DNA of 64,000 bases from assembly GCA_034401135.1 (NCBI GenBank), contig JAWZSP010000003.1, positions 3,844,001 to 3,908,000 on the forward strand, written 5' to 3'. Positions 48,619 to 60,707 of this stretch are shown one piece after another (position 1 is the first letter of the stretch; each line of letters starts with the position of its first letter). Below the pieces are notes generated by a model. It searched no databases. It saw nothing but the letters and a program-made list of their open reading frames with translations, and was not told the DNA's origin. The stretch comes from Volutella citrinella (lineage: Eukaryota > Ascomycota > Sordariomycetes > Hypocreales > Nectriaceae). The position numbers were made by a program, and so were the translations under genes.

Positions 48619-49451
48619 TGTGCTGGGGGGCCTACTTGTTCTTACCACTGGCCACGGTCTTGGGATGTTGATTACTCGCAGTATGACGGGATGGGAACTG
48701 GCTCATATATCGGCGTTCGGAAGGCCCTTGACCTTAGCGACCTCTTATTTTCTTCACGTCTTTGAACACACCTCGTCTAGGCCCCTCTGCATACTCGTGC
48801 ATCGCGAGTTGGCAGTCTAGTCTCACGGGCCCTGATGGACCCCCCAGCCCATCTTTAGCTTGAGTGGTTTCGTCATGATGCTATCTTGCGCACGGGTAAA
48901 TACCTCGTCTCGTTCTTTCGTCATCCTTATGCAGAGTGCTCTCTCTCCTCTTACCTTTTGTGGCGCAGTCTTTGTCTCGGGTGGGCTTGGTCGGTGCTGG
49001 GGCTGGATTGTGCGCTTATAGATTTGGACGGGCAGCGGCGACTTTCAGTGAAAGGATTGGCCTTTGCTGCTGGTTCTGATTCTCCCCGATTAGGCATCCT
49101 GGATGTTTGAGAGCGGGACACATCGGGCCTCCTCGTGCTAAGCGGCCCGTTGACAGGGTGCGAGAGCATCCTGGCGAGGCGAGGGCATAGAGCAGAAGTA
49201 ACGTCCTCAAGAAACGGCTACTCTCTCAGATGTGTGGAGCCCTTATTCTTATAATAAACTGAGATGCGAGATATGAAAGTTTTGTCTATTGTGGCTTCCT
49301 GATGATCCGTTTGCCCGATCGGTGTTATAAAAAAGGTCTAGGTATACACGCGTCTGCTGACGACTGTCGACTTCTATGAATTGCCGAAATATCTGTTGAT
49401 TCGCCCAAATAGGCTCCATATCCTCCATGTTTGGTGCATCAATTACCGCCG
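48619..49451. other. Convergent 3' UTR region
   Basis: The 833 bp lie between the stops of vid30 and the sam35-like gene. An AT-rich TTATAATAAA-like stretch near 49250-49257 could serve polyadenylation. There is no coding frame with recognisable content. Confidence 0.5.
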
Positions 49452-50514
49452 TTACGTCTTTCCACCCCAGCATTGCTCATAGAGACGTTTTCGGTGCCGT
49501 CTTAGGTTCTCCAAGCCGGCGAGGCAGTCTGCCAGTGCAGGCTCTCGCCAATCAAGTGCATCATCGAGCATTAGGTAGGTATACGCAAAAACATCAGCGT
49601 CAAAGAGACCCGGGGCGGGGGCCCCAAAGAACCAGTCATTATGGGCGAGCAGGGCGCTGAGGGCCGCTAGGGCGCGGGCAGCATCGGCATACAGCTCCGG
49701 CGGTGATATGATGGCACGGCGAGTCGTCTTTAGGATCTCAGCCGAGGCAGCGGTGCGAAGGGTGTGGTGGAGGGGCTGTCGGAGGATGGACGAAGAAGGG
49801 AGGTAGAGCTCGGCGAGGAGGGGGGCGTTGGCGGGTAGTAAGTATAAAGCATGCAGCTATACCATGTGAATTAGCCGGGTTGAAAACAAGAAAACCCAAG
49901 ACAGGGTGGTGGAAGCATACCCATGCAGGCCGAATACTTTGTGTAAGCAGAGACTGATATGCTTCTTGTCGTGGCGAGGAGACATCGGGAAGTTGGATGG
50001 TGGCGTGTTCGCGGGCGTATTTGTAAATTTTGTCGCCAGTAAGAGGGGTTGTTGAAGACTTCGATGCCGAGGATGGAGGGAGAAGGAACGGCAGGGCGCC
50101 GGAGGGCGACGCATGGTTGTTCGAGGCTACGAGATCAACGTCGACGCCAGCTATTCGTAGCACCGTCTGTAGAGGTTGTCAGCCGCTGGGCCCGAGAAAC
50201 ATTGGACCTGCATATGTCCGTCCATTGCAGCGTCCACACCAGGACGGAGAGGAGGCAATTGAACTCAAGCCCGCACACCAAGGATACAACAGCATGAGAC
50301 GCACCTGCCACTTGAGACATGAAGGGTTGAAGCTGGGCCGGCCATGCGGCGCATCGTCACCGCCGACAAAGACGTACAGTGCCGGACGGGGCCGAGTTGC
50401 TGCTGGAGCACGCGCGGGGAGCGCCTCGGGGGCGTAGACGCGCACAGGAAAGCGGTCGAAGAGATCGCGTATGGGCGCCGGGACGGCAAACCAGCGGCGC
50501 GAGTCTGCGGCCAT
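49452..50514 (-). CDS. sam35: SAM35/metaxin-like mitochondrial outer-membrane sorting subunit
   Basis: Exons 50514-50305, 50166-49921 and 49856-49452 join (introns of 138 and 64 nt, both phase 0, donors GTGCGT and GTATGC) to 286 residues. The N-terminal half has a thioredoxin/GST-like block typical of Tom37/metaxin proteins: SFNPSCLKWQ, then TVLRIAGVDVDLV and GALPFLLP. The C-terminal half is helical with SALLAHNDWFFG, PGLFDADVFAYTYLMLDD and a CLAGLENLRRHRKRLYEQCW end, as in GST_C domains of metaxins. The SAM/TOB complex inserts beta-barrel proteins; Sam35 (Tob38) is the peripheral subunit that recognises the beta-signal. There is no C-terminal membrane anchor, which favours Sam35 over Sam37. 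The exact paralogue should be taken as probable. Confidence 0.82.
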
Positions 50515-53500
50515 GCTGCGGTTGGCGGTTGCTGCTGTTGCTGCTACTGCTGGCGGAGAGCTGGCTTGATGCTTCCTGAGTGGATCTACGTAGTTGCAAG
50601 CTTGGGTCGCGGCTGCCGACCGGCGGAACCCCGGATGCAAAGCAAGAGCCGGGGGGGACTTGCCGAGCAGTTCGTTCACCCTAGCTCAGGAACGTAGGCA
50701 TGAAGGGACGGTGTGCGTGCCTGCGTGCCACGTGCAATGGCAGGCGCATTCAGGATGGAAGAAAAAAACATCCCAAATGCAATGGAGCAGCAGGCCACAG
50801 CAGTGGCAGAGGCATTGAGCCATTCTGAAACCTCGTCAATCCAATGCTCCCGATACTAGTATCCTCACAACTTTGCTTCTTCCATGCCGCCAAAGTGCTG
50901 CAACGCAACGAAACAGGCTATTCGGGAAGGGCCGGACATCTCAAAAATAGCATCGGTCACGAAACAACATTCGACTCGAGCGGCGCAACGGACGCCCCAG
51001 TCCAATGGCAGCGAAACAAACATTATTCCCCTGATTCCTCGCAGCGACTGTGCATGGACGATGCAGAGAGCTGCGCTTGGGGGAGAAAAAAGCTCCCGAG
51101 GCACAATGAGCGACGCAGGAAAAGCGCCAAACAATTGCACTCCGAGCAATCCCACTTCATTATATGCGGCAATGGACAGGCTATGCTTTTAATTATGGCA
51201 TGACCTTCAAGCCCCGGGCCTTCAACTGTCCAGCGCGGCGTTGGTCTACCGAGCCGATGCCCGATAAGTGCAACGAAGCACGTTATCACCACATGCGCTA
51301 ATGTACGACGCTGGTGCCATGGATTTATTATTTGGTTGCGCTTGTTGCGGTACGCTGGTGGAGCACTGTTCAATGAAGAGAATTTCCCGCCAGACCGCTT
51401 CCATGTTCTTAGCCTTGCGGCTCTGTACCATCTCACCAGCACTCCATCATGAAAATTCGGCATTATGGTGGTTCCTCTGGCTGGAGGGTGAAGGTCCGAA
51501 TAGCCAGCGACGGCCCATAATACCCTGACTCGAGCCGCAGTGAGCAGTGAGCAAGGGTATCCTCGGTCAATGCGTTTTACCCGCCAAGCCCGCACCAGCG
51601 AGAATCATCGGTCCGGGATGACGGTCGCGGTGGTCAGGTTTGTGTTGTGGGAGCGGAGCGGTGGCGACTTGCGGCTTGGAGGCCCGAAGGACGCCCGTGA
51701 GGAGGACAAAGTAATGAGCGTTTCGGACGTGGCCCGTCTGCCCGATAAACGTGCACTACCGGCCGACCAAGGCCGATTTAACCGGTCGAGAGGGCCGGCT
51801 GTGTGTGAGTGTACCCTCTCTAGCACGGACAGAAGGGGAAAATTCGGCATCTCTCTGGAGAATATGTGGGCCCGCTCTTGTTTCCGACATCCTCCGTCAG
51901 AGGACCAACCCTGTTGTCCAATGTGCGGGGCCGCGCTTATCAAAGTCATCACTACACAACAGCCGTTCGTCGTCTCACAGTGCTACTCCTCTTGGGCTTA
52001 GGCCAGGGCCTGCCACGAGCAGAGCGAAAACAGGATAAAACCTTAACAGGCAATTGATAACGCAAGTGGCTCAATCCCCCGGGGCGCCTCAGTCAATTTT
52101 GAACGGCACAAGTAGCGATACAGACGAGGACCTTTCGTCGGTTTCTGAAGCTGACGAATTTGGCACTGAACATCGCCTTGAGGCTCCTACTCCTCCTGCG
52201 CCTGGTGTCAAAGACCCTTCGAGCCTGGGCACAATTAATTAGCCGTTGAGCCGCAGTTGGTCCCTAGGTCCTGGGTAATTCAGGCCCTGAATGACGCTAC
52301 CCCACACCGCACTGGGCACAGTGGGGGGGAGCCACGCCTTTGCCACTTGCCCAGGACCCCCAGGAACGGAGCCTCAGAAATTCAGACTGCTGAGGTGATG
52401 GGGCCTTGGGGACGACAACCCCCAATGGCTGCAGCTCCATACCTGGACGATGATTAGTGCGCAAGTACGGACGTGCCCCAAGGACCCTTTACGCAGCCAC
52501 TGGCCGGCCATCCATGCGGCGGTTCGTAATGCCCAAACTGAGCTGGCCTCCTTCTAGATTGCCCCACGTTAAAGCCGAAGGTGGTTTGATGGACCACCAC
52601 CCACACTTCGCTATGACGATACCAAGCAATGGGTCTGGGCCCTTGGTGTCGACTTACTGTTCGCCGGGCCTCGTCTCGGGGTGTCCCCGATTTGATTGCA
52701 TCACACATAAGTGATAGAAGCGCCTATCCCTAGCGCTCCCGCCAAGCACCTGGCTAATAAGACATTGGAGGGTATGAGAGCCCCCAATGACGATAGGCTC
52801 AGCTGCGCATCTTCTCCGTCGGCTTGTGATGCGGCTCGTGGGTCTATTCTAGCCACTCCAGGGTTTATCCGCCTGCAAGCTGGATGGCTCAAGCTGATCC
52901 CGCTGCTCCTCGACGGAGTAATGTCCGTCCTGGCAGAACCGCGGGTAGCAGTCCAAGGAGTCTCTCCCTCCCCCTCCGGACCATCCCTCAACCTCACATG
53001 GCCCGGCCGAATGCCGTGCCATATTTGCTTCCTTGCCGTGATATCATCCCTTGGCTGGCAGGTGTTCTCCTCAAGTGCAATGCAGGGCAGGACAGTCGCA
53101 AAATGTCGTCTCATGGCTTGTGACAGGCCCCGGCCCTCTGTCCGAGCATTGAACAGGGCGACAGACACCCGCCCGGGTATGGGGCGTGGATGGGGGATGG
53201 CCCGATGGATGGATCCTTCTTCCGGGTTGTCCCCATTTTTCTGCGCTTCCATTTCGCTTCGCAGGAAGCGCCATGACAACATCTTGGGGGAAGTTGTGGG
53301 CGACTACCTGCTCCTCGGCCTCTCCGGTCTTGGGACATCCGGGGTTGGATCAACGGCCGTCCAATCCTCCACGGCTGGCCATGTTGCGGAGGTATGCTTG
53401 GGATGTGGCCATCCCTCTTTCTCACTTGTGCTCTTTGCCTCGGCGAGTATTCAGGAGACACCCCTCCTCCCTTCCATGCGCAGACCCTGGCTCAAACCTG

Positions 53501-54139
53501 GCTCTCGGTATCTGAACAGCGCGGCATCTGCATTGTAACATCGCATCGACAGCTGCTTTCCTGGCCCTCTCTGGGCTCTGGCCTTGGTTCTCGGCTTCTC
53601 TCTCTTCTCCCGGCCGATCCCGCCCTGGATTCGCGTCACCCCTCTCCCTCCATCAGAGTTTCCTACCCGTCCTGCTGGCCCGTACACCCCACGGATTTCG
53701 TTGCGGTCTCCCCTGGCCCCTCCCCCCCTCGGCCCTTGTGAGACAGAGTTGTCGAATCACACACATACACTTCGTCACACCAAAGCCAGTGTTGGGCGCT
53801 CGCCTTAGTTTTTGCTTCGGAAACCCACACCCTCCACCCCTGCCCCCCACCACCACCACCCTCCACCACCACTTGCAAGGCATCCCTCGGCTTGGATCCG
53901 CAATTACTTTTTTAGCCAACGCTATCTCGTTGCCCTGTCTGGAGTGTGTACCCGCCTCGTTATCTATTACCGCGAGGTTTTGGGGTTTCCTATACATAAG
54001 CCCGTGTATCGCCTCTCTCGGGCTTGACACCGACCCTCCTCCACACTTGCCTAACCCTCGCTCCAAGTCTTCGATCGTTGCATCGATAAACCAAGTCGTA
54101 TTCTATTCCAACGTCTCGCCATCATCAACAAGAACAGAA
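50515..54139. other. Intergenic: divergent promoters and long CT-rich leader
   Basis: About 3.6 kb. Frames at 52711-53538 and elsewhere overlap on both strands, begin with weak starts and show no domain. From about 53540 to 54139 the plus strand is C/T-rich with very few purine runs and reads as promoter plus 5' UTR of the small protein gene. No mobile element or RNA gene was recognised. Confidence 0.5.
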
Positions 54140-54346
54140 ATGGACCATCCCATCATCACCGGCTCGAACTCATCGGCCTCGACAGCACAGCAGTCCCCCA
54201 CTGTTCAGATGGCACCCCAGCCTGCGCCTGTCCAGCAATCCCACTCGACGGAGAACTTCCTCAAGGACTTCAACCTCGTTGCCGAAGCCGCCAAACGCGC
54301 ACAAATGGCCATCATGGTGCGCGACTTTGAGGAGTGTGGCATCTAG
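54140..54346 (+). CDS. Small 68-residue protein with conserved-looking C-terminus
   Basis: The ATG at 54140 sits in a strong context (CAGAAATGG) after a ~600-nt pyrimidine-rich leader. The product has a Ser/Gln/Pro/Ala-rich first half and a compact, charged, helix-forming second half (FLKDFNLVAEAAKRAQMAIM, then VRDFEECGI). The contrast between low-complexity and ordered halves, together with the position behind a typical leader, is why I call it although it is short. The C-terminal helix resembles small conserved proteins of filamentous ascomycetes as I remember them, but I cannot name a family or function. It has no signal peptide, membrane segment or cysteine pairs (one Cys, near the end). 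Confidence 0.62.
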   Translation: MDHPIITGSNSSASTAQQSPTVQMAPQPAPVQQSHSTENFLKDFNLVAEAAKRAQMAIMVRDFEECGI

Positions 54347-57300
54347 CCTCCCACGTCGACTAGCCGGCTAGCTGCCTTTCTAGCTTATGAGTGCCAAGCG
54401 CAACATGCCCAGGGACGGCGCATTGTCACAAGCAGCCGTTGTCGTTGGTTGCAGCTCGGTTCCCGTCCTGTGGGCATATAATGAAGCAGTTCTCCGGGCT
54501 GGGGAGAGGGAGTCGCCTGTTCTGCGCACTTCACTGGGCTACTGTCTTGTGGACGAGCACCAAGCAGGCTCATCGTTGTACGTGGCCGACGTTGGGGGGG
54601 TTGGCCATCTTTTGGCTGCGGCAGACTCGGGTCTGGGATATTATTTTTATCCCCCAGGATCGAGTCGGGCGCCTCGCTTTCCTCGGACCATTCTCTGACA
54701 CTACCATTTGCGGGCCAGGGGTGGTTCGACCGGGCCCTGTCCCGTTTATTCCACCTCGCGCCTCAACAGTGGGGCTGGTCTCACTCAGTCCTGCAGCACC
54801 TACTAGACGCGGCACAGTTCTCAGTAATTACTGGGCTCCCTGGTGGGCATGTGCTCAGAGGCGATGGACAGGCTGTGGCTGGATGTGTGCCCAAGCCATC
54901 CAGCTGGCGACATGGGATGAATGCTAGCATGGGGCTGGAGGGCATTCGACCCGGGAGCGTCTCGGCTGCGACAATACGACGACTCGACGAGAGGACAAGC
55001 GCCACAGAATCCCTTTGCTTTGGGGACGGTGCTCTCCCGCCCCCGATGCTGTTTCCTCCTCATCCCGCTCCATCCTACCGCTTTTCTTTTTTCATCCTTT
55101 AATGCAGGAAGCGTTTTTTTTGTTTCTGTTTCTGGCGTACAGGCGATATGACGGACATATTGGGCATCAAAGCTGGGCATTTTTTCCCGTTCCTTTTTTC
55201 TTTGTTTCCCTGTGCCGCCACCAATACCAAGAGAAGGACGGCCAGTCATAGATGGCCAAAGCATTTAGTTAGCGACGGAGATTAGGAACCGACAGATTTT
55301 GGGTGGTTCATGTATCATTTAGTTTCCACCGGTGACCTCAGCCGTCACCACACAATACCACTGTTACTCCCTACTTCTCAGCCAAAGAGCACCATGATTG
55401 GGTTCTTATCTCACGCGATCCTTGCTCAGTGCTGCACACTGCACTTTGGGACCACCCTCATCTTCTTCATACCCTGCTTTCCATGACATCGCTGACATGA
55501 CGGGCGAGCCATCCTTGGTTGGACTGCCCCCACGGGCGCAGTTGGAGTGGTGTCGTGACGTGCCCCTCGTCTAGGCGGCAGTCACAGAGAGAGCATGTAC
55601 TCATTGGGTTCTGCACCGAGCCTAGGCGATGGATGCAGATCTAAGTAAGGAGAAGGGGGAGGGTGCGCATGTCATGGCGTCATGGGCCAGAAGGACGAAG
55701 CTGAGACGAGCAAGTGATCGACAGCGGAGAAGCCTGCAAAGGGGAAAAGGCTTGGGCGCCAAAGAAAGACGGTCCCGAGCCACGTTCAGCCGCCTTTGTC
55801 CTTTCGAGTTACGACCTGGCACTCATGAGAGCTCGCATCACAGCAGAGTGGAGGGGGGGGGTTGCATGTCACGACAACTTGATAGGCACTGCTACCTACA
55901 CAACCACTTCTGCTGCTGTGACGACAACCACCTGAGACAGGCATGATGGAGATGCAGTGCTGGTTGGTTGGGTGCACGCCAGCCTAGCAGCAGACATGAG
56001 TGACGTTGGGATGTGCCTCGGCCTGGTGGGGGCGGACGAATAGCGAATATTTGCAACCCAGACGATGGATGCACCGACACACACCACAGCGATGCATGGC
56101 TCCCCCCCCCTTCCCCCCTGTTTTGGGCGGCATCTGCCTCATTGGACTACATAGTACCGTGGTGGATGGATGAGAGAGAGGGTGGGATGGCGCGGGATGC
56201 CCGGTGTAGCTGAAGTGCAGGTTCGGTCGCCGTCTAATGCTTCCATCATGTCGTCCGTCCGTCACCCGCAGATGCCTCGGGCCTACAAGGGTGCTCCAGG
56301 GCTGCAGAATGCTGTGTGCCCGCGGAACGAGGGGGAAAGAGTGCACCACTCACAGCCATGTCCTGCTTGCTGCTCTTCCCACCGCTGCTCACTCACACGA
56401 ACTGCTCTCTTGCCTAAGGGTAGGCTTTCTACGCCTTGGCATCGAAAGCACCAGCAGGCAAACAAGAACAAACCAAACAAGCAACCGTCATGCACCCGCG
56501 CTGCTGGCTGCCGCTGGTGTGTTGAATGGGTGAGTGAAGCCCGGCCAATGAGGATCGGGCACCCCGCATTGGGGTTCTGGAGGTCCTGCTCCACTGCTAG
56601 GTACGTACCTACCAACGCAGGAGCTGTACTGGCCTCCACTGTAGGTACAGCACGCGACCAGCGTCGTGCAGCGGGCCTCGACCTCCGAGAGGGCAGGCAG
56701 GGGGAAGCTGAGGGAGCACGACAGAAGCTGCTGAAGAAGATTAAGGCCTTCACCTTCCGTCCCCCGCCTGCTGGATGCTCGGCAATGGGGCGACCATGAA
56801 TGGGTGTGAATGGCCTCATTCGTCCCCAATCTCTGCCCACTCTGGCCTATGTATATCCGCCCCTTCGACACCATCTTGACTCTTGCCCTCTAATTATGGC
56901 CCTCTGCTCCTTCCGGGGGGTCCAGTTGGGGCCCTGCCTGCCTGGGCCTGGCCTGACCAAGCACTCAATCATCCAGACTACTCCTATTAGCAGCGGGCTG
57001 GTGCCGAACCCGCATCATTCATTTAGCATGCCATGGCACTCTCAATCCTGCGCCATGGACCAGTACATTATCACTGATCCCCGCCCATCTCCGTTTCCGT
57101 CACCGTCCTCGTTCGCACACCTTTCGACCGAACAGCAACAGCCTTTCGCCGTCGTTGCTTGCCGCGCTTGGCCATAGCCGCCCCCTCCCCCGCCGTCCCG
57201 TTCCGACTTCGTCATCGCCCGCTCCACCAGCCGAGACCAATTGCCCCTCCCCCTCAGTGCCAAACACTGATGCCAGGGCCCGGAAGAGCTTGTCCGTTTG

Positions 57301-57647
57301 CCCTGCCTCTCCTATCCACTCTTCAACCCCAGCTGTGCTGTCGCTCTCGCCTCCGTCTCTGCTCGGGCTGCTTCAGTTGGAGGAATTAGTTGGCACGTCC
57401 AGGTCGGCGCCCATCTTCTTTTTTGGCCCATACCGATCCCGATCCGATCCGATCCGTCGTTCGCGCCCGTGCCATCGCCCGTGCCGTCTCCGGAGCTCCG
57501 AACGGGATCGATCGCCTCTCTGCTCACTGGCGTTGACGAAACCCTGCTGGCGACCCCAAAAGCAACCTCCTCTTCGCATCGCTGCCCTCCTAATTGCCCC
57601 CAGATTCTAACACACGACCCGCGGCCAATTGCCCAGATCATTCCGTC
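54347..57647. other. Intergenic, about 3.3 kb
   Basis: The 3' region of the small gene is followed by the promoter of the methyltransferase. A TAGGTACGTACCTACC-type inverted repeat lies near 56599-56613. The last ~450 bp are C/T-rich leader-like sequence. Open frames at 56170-56840 occur on both strands and show no domain, so they are not called. Confidence 0.5.
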
Positions 57648-58608
57648 ATGTCTCCCCCGGCGCCCCCCATATCGACGGCCCCGGTCCCGGTCCCGGCTGC
57701 AGCATCGCCATCGCCGTCCGCAGGTCCGACGCTCATCGGTACCACCACCGCTGCGCAGTGGGATGCCCACTACCGCGGCCGACACACGCCCTGGGACCGC
57801 GGAACGCCCTCACTCGCCCTGCACGACCTGCTGGCCCAGCGCGCAGACCTGGTGCCGCCCGCCCAGGAGCACGACCACCGCGGTCACCCTTTGCGCTCGG
57901 CCACGGGAGCCGTCCGCAAGCGTACCGCACTGGTCCCTGGCTGCGGCCGCGGCCATGATGTGTTGCTGTTGAGCGCCTGGGGCTACGACGTATGGGGGCT
58001 AGATGTCAGTGACACTGCCCGCCAGCAGGCCGAGGAAAACCAGCGCCAGGCCGAGGAGAAGGGCTTGTACAGGGCCATGGACGGCCTTGAGAAGGGTGCC
58101 GTCCACTGGGTCACGGCCGACTTCTTCGGCCCCGAGTGGAACCAGCCCGCCGACATCCCGGACAGGTTTGATCTGATCTTTGACTACACGGTATGTCTTT
58201 GTCCTGCGCTTTTTGCTACACATATCTATTGCTGGTATGACTGACTGGCCCTGTCCCCAGTTCCTCTGCGCCCTCCCCCCTCCCGACCGTCCGCGCTGGT
58301 CCAGGCGAACCACAGACCTGCTTGCACACGGCGGCCGCCTCGTCTGCCTCGAGTTCCCGACGACAAAACCCATGTCCGAGCCCGGCCCGCCCTGGGGTCT
58401 CTCGCCCGAGCTGTATGAGGCTCTTCTGGCCTCGCCCGGCGATGACATCCCGTACAACAGCAACGGCACCGTGCAGGAGTCTCCTAGCCCAAAGCCAAAC
58501 GTCGACGGGCTACATCGCATAAGCCTCATCAAGCCCCCGAGGACGCATCCGATGGGCATCGACGAGAATGGCGTCGTCCACGACTTCGTCTCCGTGTGGA
58601 CGCAATAA
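57648..58608 (+). CDS. TPMT-family (thiol/thiopurine-type) S-methyltransferase
   Basis: Exons 57648-58190 and 58261-58608 join across a 70-nt intron (GTATGT/CCCAG, phase 0) to 296 residues. The SAM-dependent class I fold is visible: WDAHYRGRHTPWDRGTPSLAL (around 38-58) as the family N-terminal signature, TALVPGCGRGHDVLLLSAWG and YDVWGLDVS (93-121) as the SAM-binding motif I and II strands, then HWVTADFF and FDLIFDYTFLCALPP. Later RLVCLEFPTTKP and GPPWGLSPELYEALL agree with plant-type halide/thiol methyltransferases and fungal homologues. These enzymes methylate thiols, thiocyanate or halides, or metabolic thiol toxins. The substrate is not decidable here. The 20-residue Pro/Ala-rich N-terminus after ATG 57648 is disordered; the frame extends upstream only from non-ATG codons. 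Confidence 0.88.
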
Positions 58609-58928
58609 CGCACAACAAGCTGCGGCGGCCGACTGGACCTGCGGCTCCCTCCCACTGCGGGTATGCTGCTCGACTTGATTCCGTTCGTCGTGGTGTTGCT
58701 TATCAGCCATCCGTCCCTGCTTCCTTCGTCCTGTTCATGTTTGACTTGATACCAAAAAAGATGTTAGGTGTACATAGATTCATGAGCATCATTATCCGGC
58801 GCCGGCTGTAACCAGACACGTCAAGAGAAGACGATTGCTTTCACCCGCTGCCCGGGTCCCTCTATTTTCTGCTTTTGGCTGTGATGCATCTTTCTGCAAC
58901 GCCGTTGCCAACATGCCGTTCCTCCCCG
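58609..58928. other. Convergent 3' UTR region
   Basis: The 320 bp lie between the stops of the methyltransferase and OTU genes, with no gene-like content. Confidence 0.5.
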
Positions 58929-59514
58929 TCACGAGGACGCCTTGCGAAGCGAGTTGTAGTGCTCCCCCAGTCCGTAGCCGTGTCTGTAGTAGGCCAGCCA
59001 GAGCTTCCTGCCCGTCGCCTTGCCTTCTTCTTCGCCGACGCGCTCCATGCGGCCGTCCTGCACGACGCAGATCTCGACCCCGTACTGCCGCGCGAGGGCC
59101 ATGAGCTCCAGCTGCCCGCCCCATTCGGCCGTGTCACGCATCTTTGCGGCGTAGCCGTCGAGGTCCTCGTCAAGAAACGGCGCAAAGTCGTCGCCGTGCG
59201 CCAGCATGTAGCCGGCCGCCGCCCGGCGCACCGCCCTGTAGCCGGGTTCGTTGCCGTCGTCGCCGTCGGTGACTTTGATGTCCGCCTGGCGCAGCTGGTC
59301 GGCGACGGCCGAGAAGAGGCAGTGGCCGTCTGGGGCAATCTCCTTCTCCACGAGGCCGTGCGTCGCAAACGTCTTCTTCATGTACTCGCTCTCGATGGCG
59401 CGGTGGTCCGTCATGTTGGCTGCCTCCTCCTCTGCGCGGATCGCCGCCTCTTCCTGCTCGGCTGCTCGGCGGGCGAGACGCTCCTTTTGGCGGTTTCTCT
59501 TGTTACCAGGCTGT

Positions 59515-59545
<31 letters not shown>

Positions 59546-59873
59546 CGGGGACGTCGCTGCCCAGCTTCAGCTTCTCCGTCGCCTTCGCCAACTCTGTTTG
59601 CTCCGTGGGTTTCTGAGCAGTCTGCTCAACGTCGTCTGCATCGTCGGTGTCGTCGTCCGCGCCAACTGTCTCCCCGGGGCCCGTCGTCAGTGCTGCCAGC
59701 TCGTCCTGGTGCCGATCGCGCATCGCTCGCTCCATGCTGGCACATTCGTCGTTGATGCCCTTGCGTGTCTTCTTCGTCGCATTCTTCTTCTTCCCTGTGA
59801 TTTTCCCCTGTAGCTCTTTGGCCTCGCGCCGGTGGCGTGCCTGAAGCTGCTCGAGTGTTTCCGTTGCCTCCAT
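58929..59873 (-). CDS. otu2: OTU-domain cysteine protease (deubiquitinase, Otu2/OTUD6 type)
   Basis: A single exon of 314 residues from the ATG at 59873; the frame runs 17 codons further upstream without conserved sequence. The N-terminal half is charged coiled coil (QARHRREAKELQGKITGKKK), with an acidic stretch, a nine-residue Gln run (111-119) and a basic helix (RNRQKERLARRAAEQEEAA). This layout is characteristic of the Otu2/OTUD6 group that binds ribosomes. The catalytic OTU domain spans about 165-314: D182 and C185 in APDGHCLFSAV and H305 in LGEHYNSL complete the triad. Otu2 removes ubiquitin from 40S ribosomal proteins during ribosome recycling. All catalytic residues are present, so activity is expected. 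Confidence 0.9.
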
Positions 59874-60707
59874 GGTTGATTCTGTCGTCGAGCAGCTGGG
59901 GGATGTAGATGGATGTCGGGGCAAGATCCTCAGCAGTTGGAATTACTCGCCTTGCCCCCCACCTTTGCACCGAGGGCGGCTTGAAGATTGCGTGTGCTAT
60001 ATGGCTTCCGCTGGTATCTGCAAAAGCAATACGGTGAAGCAGAAATCCCAGCCGGCGGAATGTTTAGATGCAGGAGGTCAACAAGAGGACCACACAACAA
60101 TCTTGCCAGCGATCGCGGGGTAGTTCCATGGAGCAAAATTTCGGACCCCAGCGTAGTGGGGCAGCCTTCATGTATCAATGATCAGCGACCACTCTAGATC
60201 AACCACCACCACCCAACGTCATCACACTCACGTCTCGCAACCAAGCCAACATGTAACAAAGTACGAAATCACTAGGCCCCGGATAGACAATCATTGCCTT
60301 GCATCGGTTCTGAATTCTACATATGGTTTATCTAGATTGAGCCTGCAAGGAGCGTTGACACGATCCACAGGTGTCCCTGCGCCGTACATCCAAGAGCCCA
60401 TAAAACTCAACCCATGTCTGGAGTAGACTTCGAGATTGCTCTCGATCCTGTTTCACCACCCATCCCCCCCCCCCCCTTACCAATAGCCCAAGCCTTTCTG
60501 GCCGTTCAAAAACCGGCAAAATAACTCCCTAGCGCCACATCTTTTGAAGGATTTGGTCGAGCTAGCCCATTGTGATATCGAACGAAAGAAGAAAGCATAC
60601 AAAAATCCATATACAACAAGGGTATAATGAACCGCTTCTGGCGGTCTTCGAAAAAAAAGATGTGTAAAGATGGGCAATCAACAAGTTCTGATGACAATTT
60701 TCAGTTC
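59874..60707. other. Intergenic: OTU promoter and ApsA 3' UTR
   Basis: About 830 bp between two minus-strand genes. It includes a run of thirteen C at about 60465-60477. No coding frame was recognised. Confidence 0.5.

Noticed and set aside
52711..53538. 275-codon plus-strand frame
   Set aside because: It starts from a non-ATG codon, lies in sequence open in several frames, and shows no domain.
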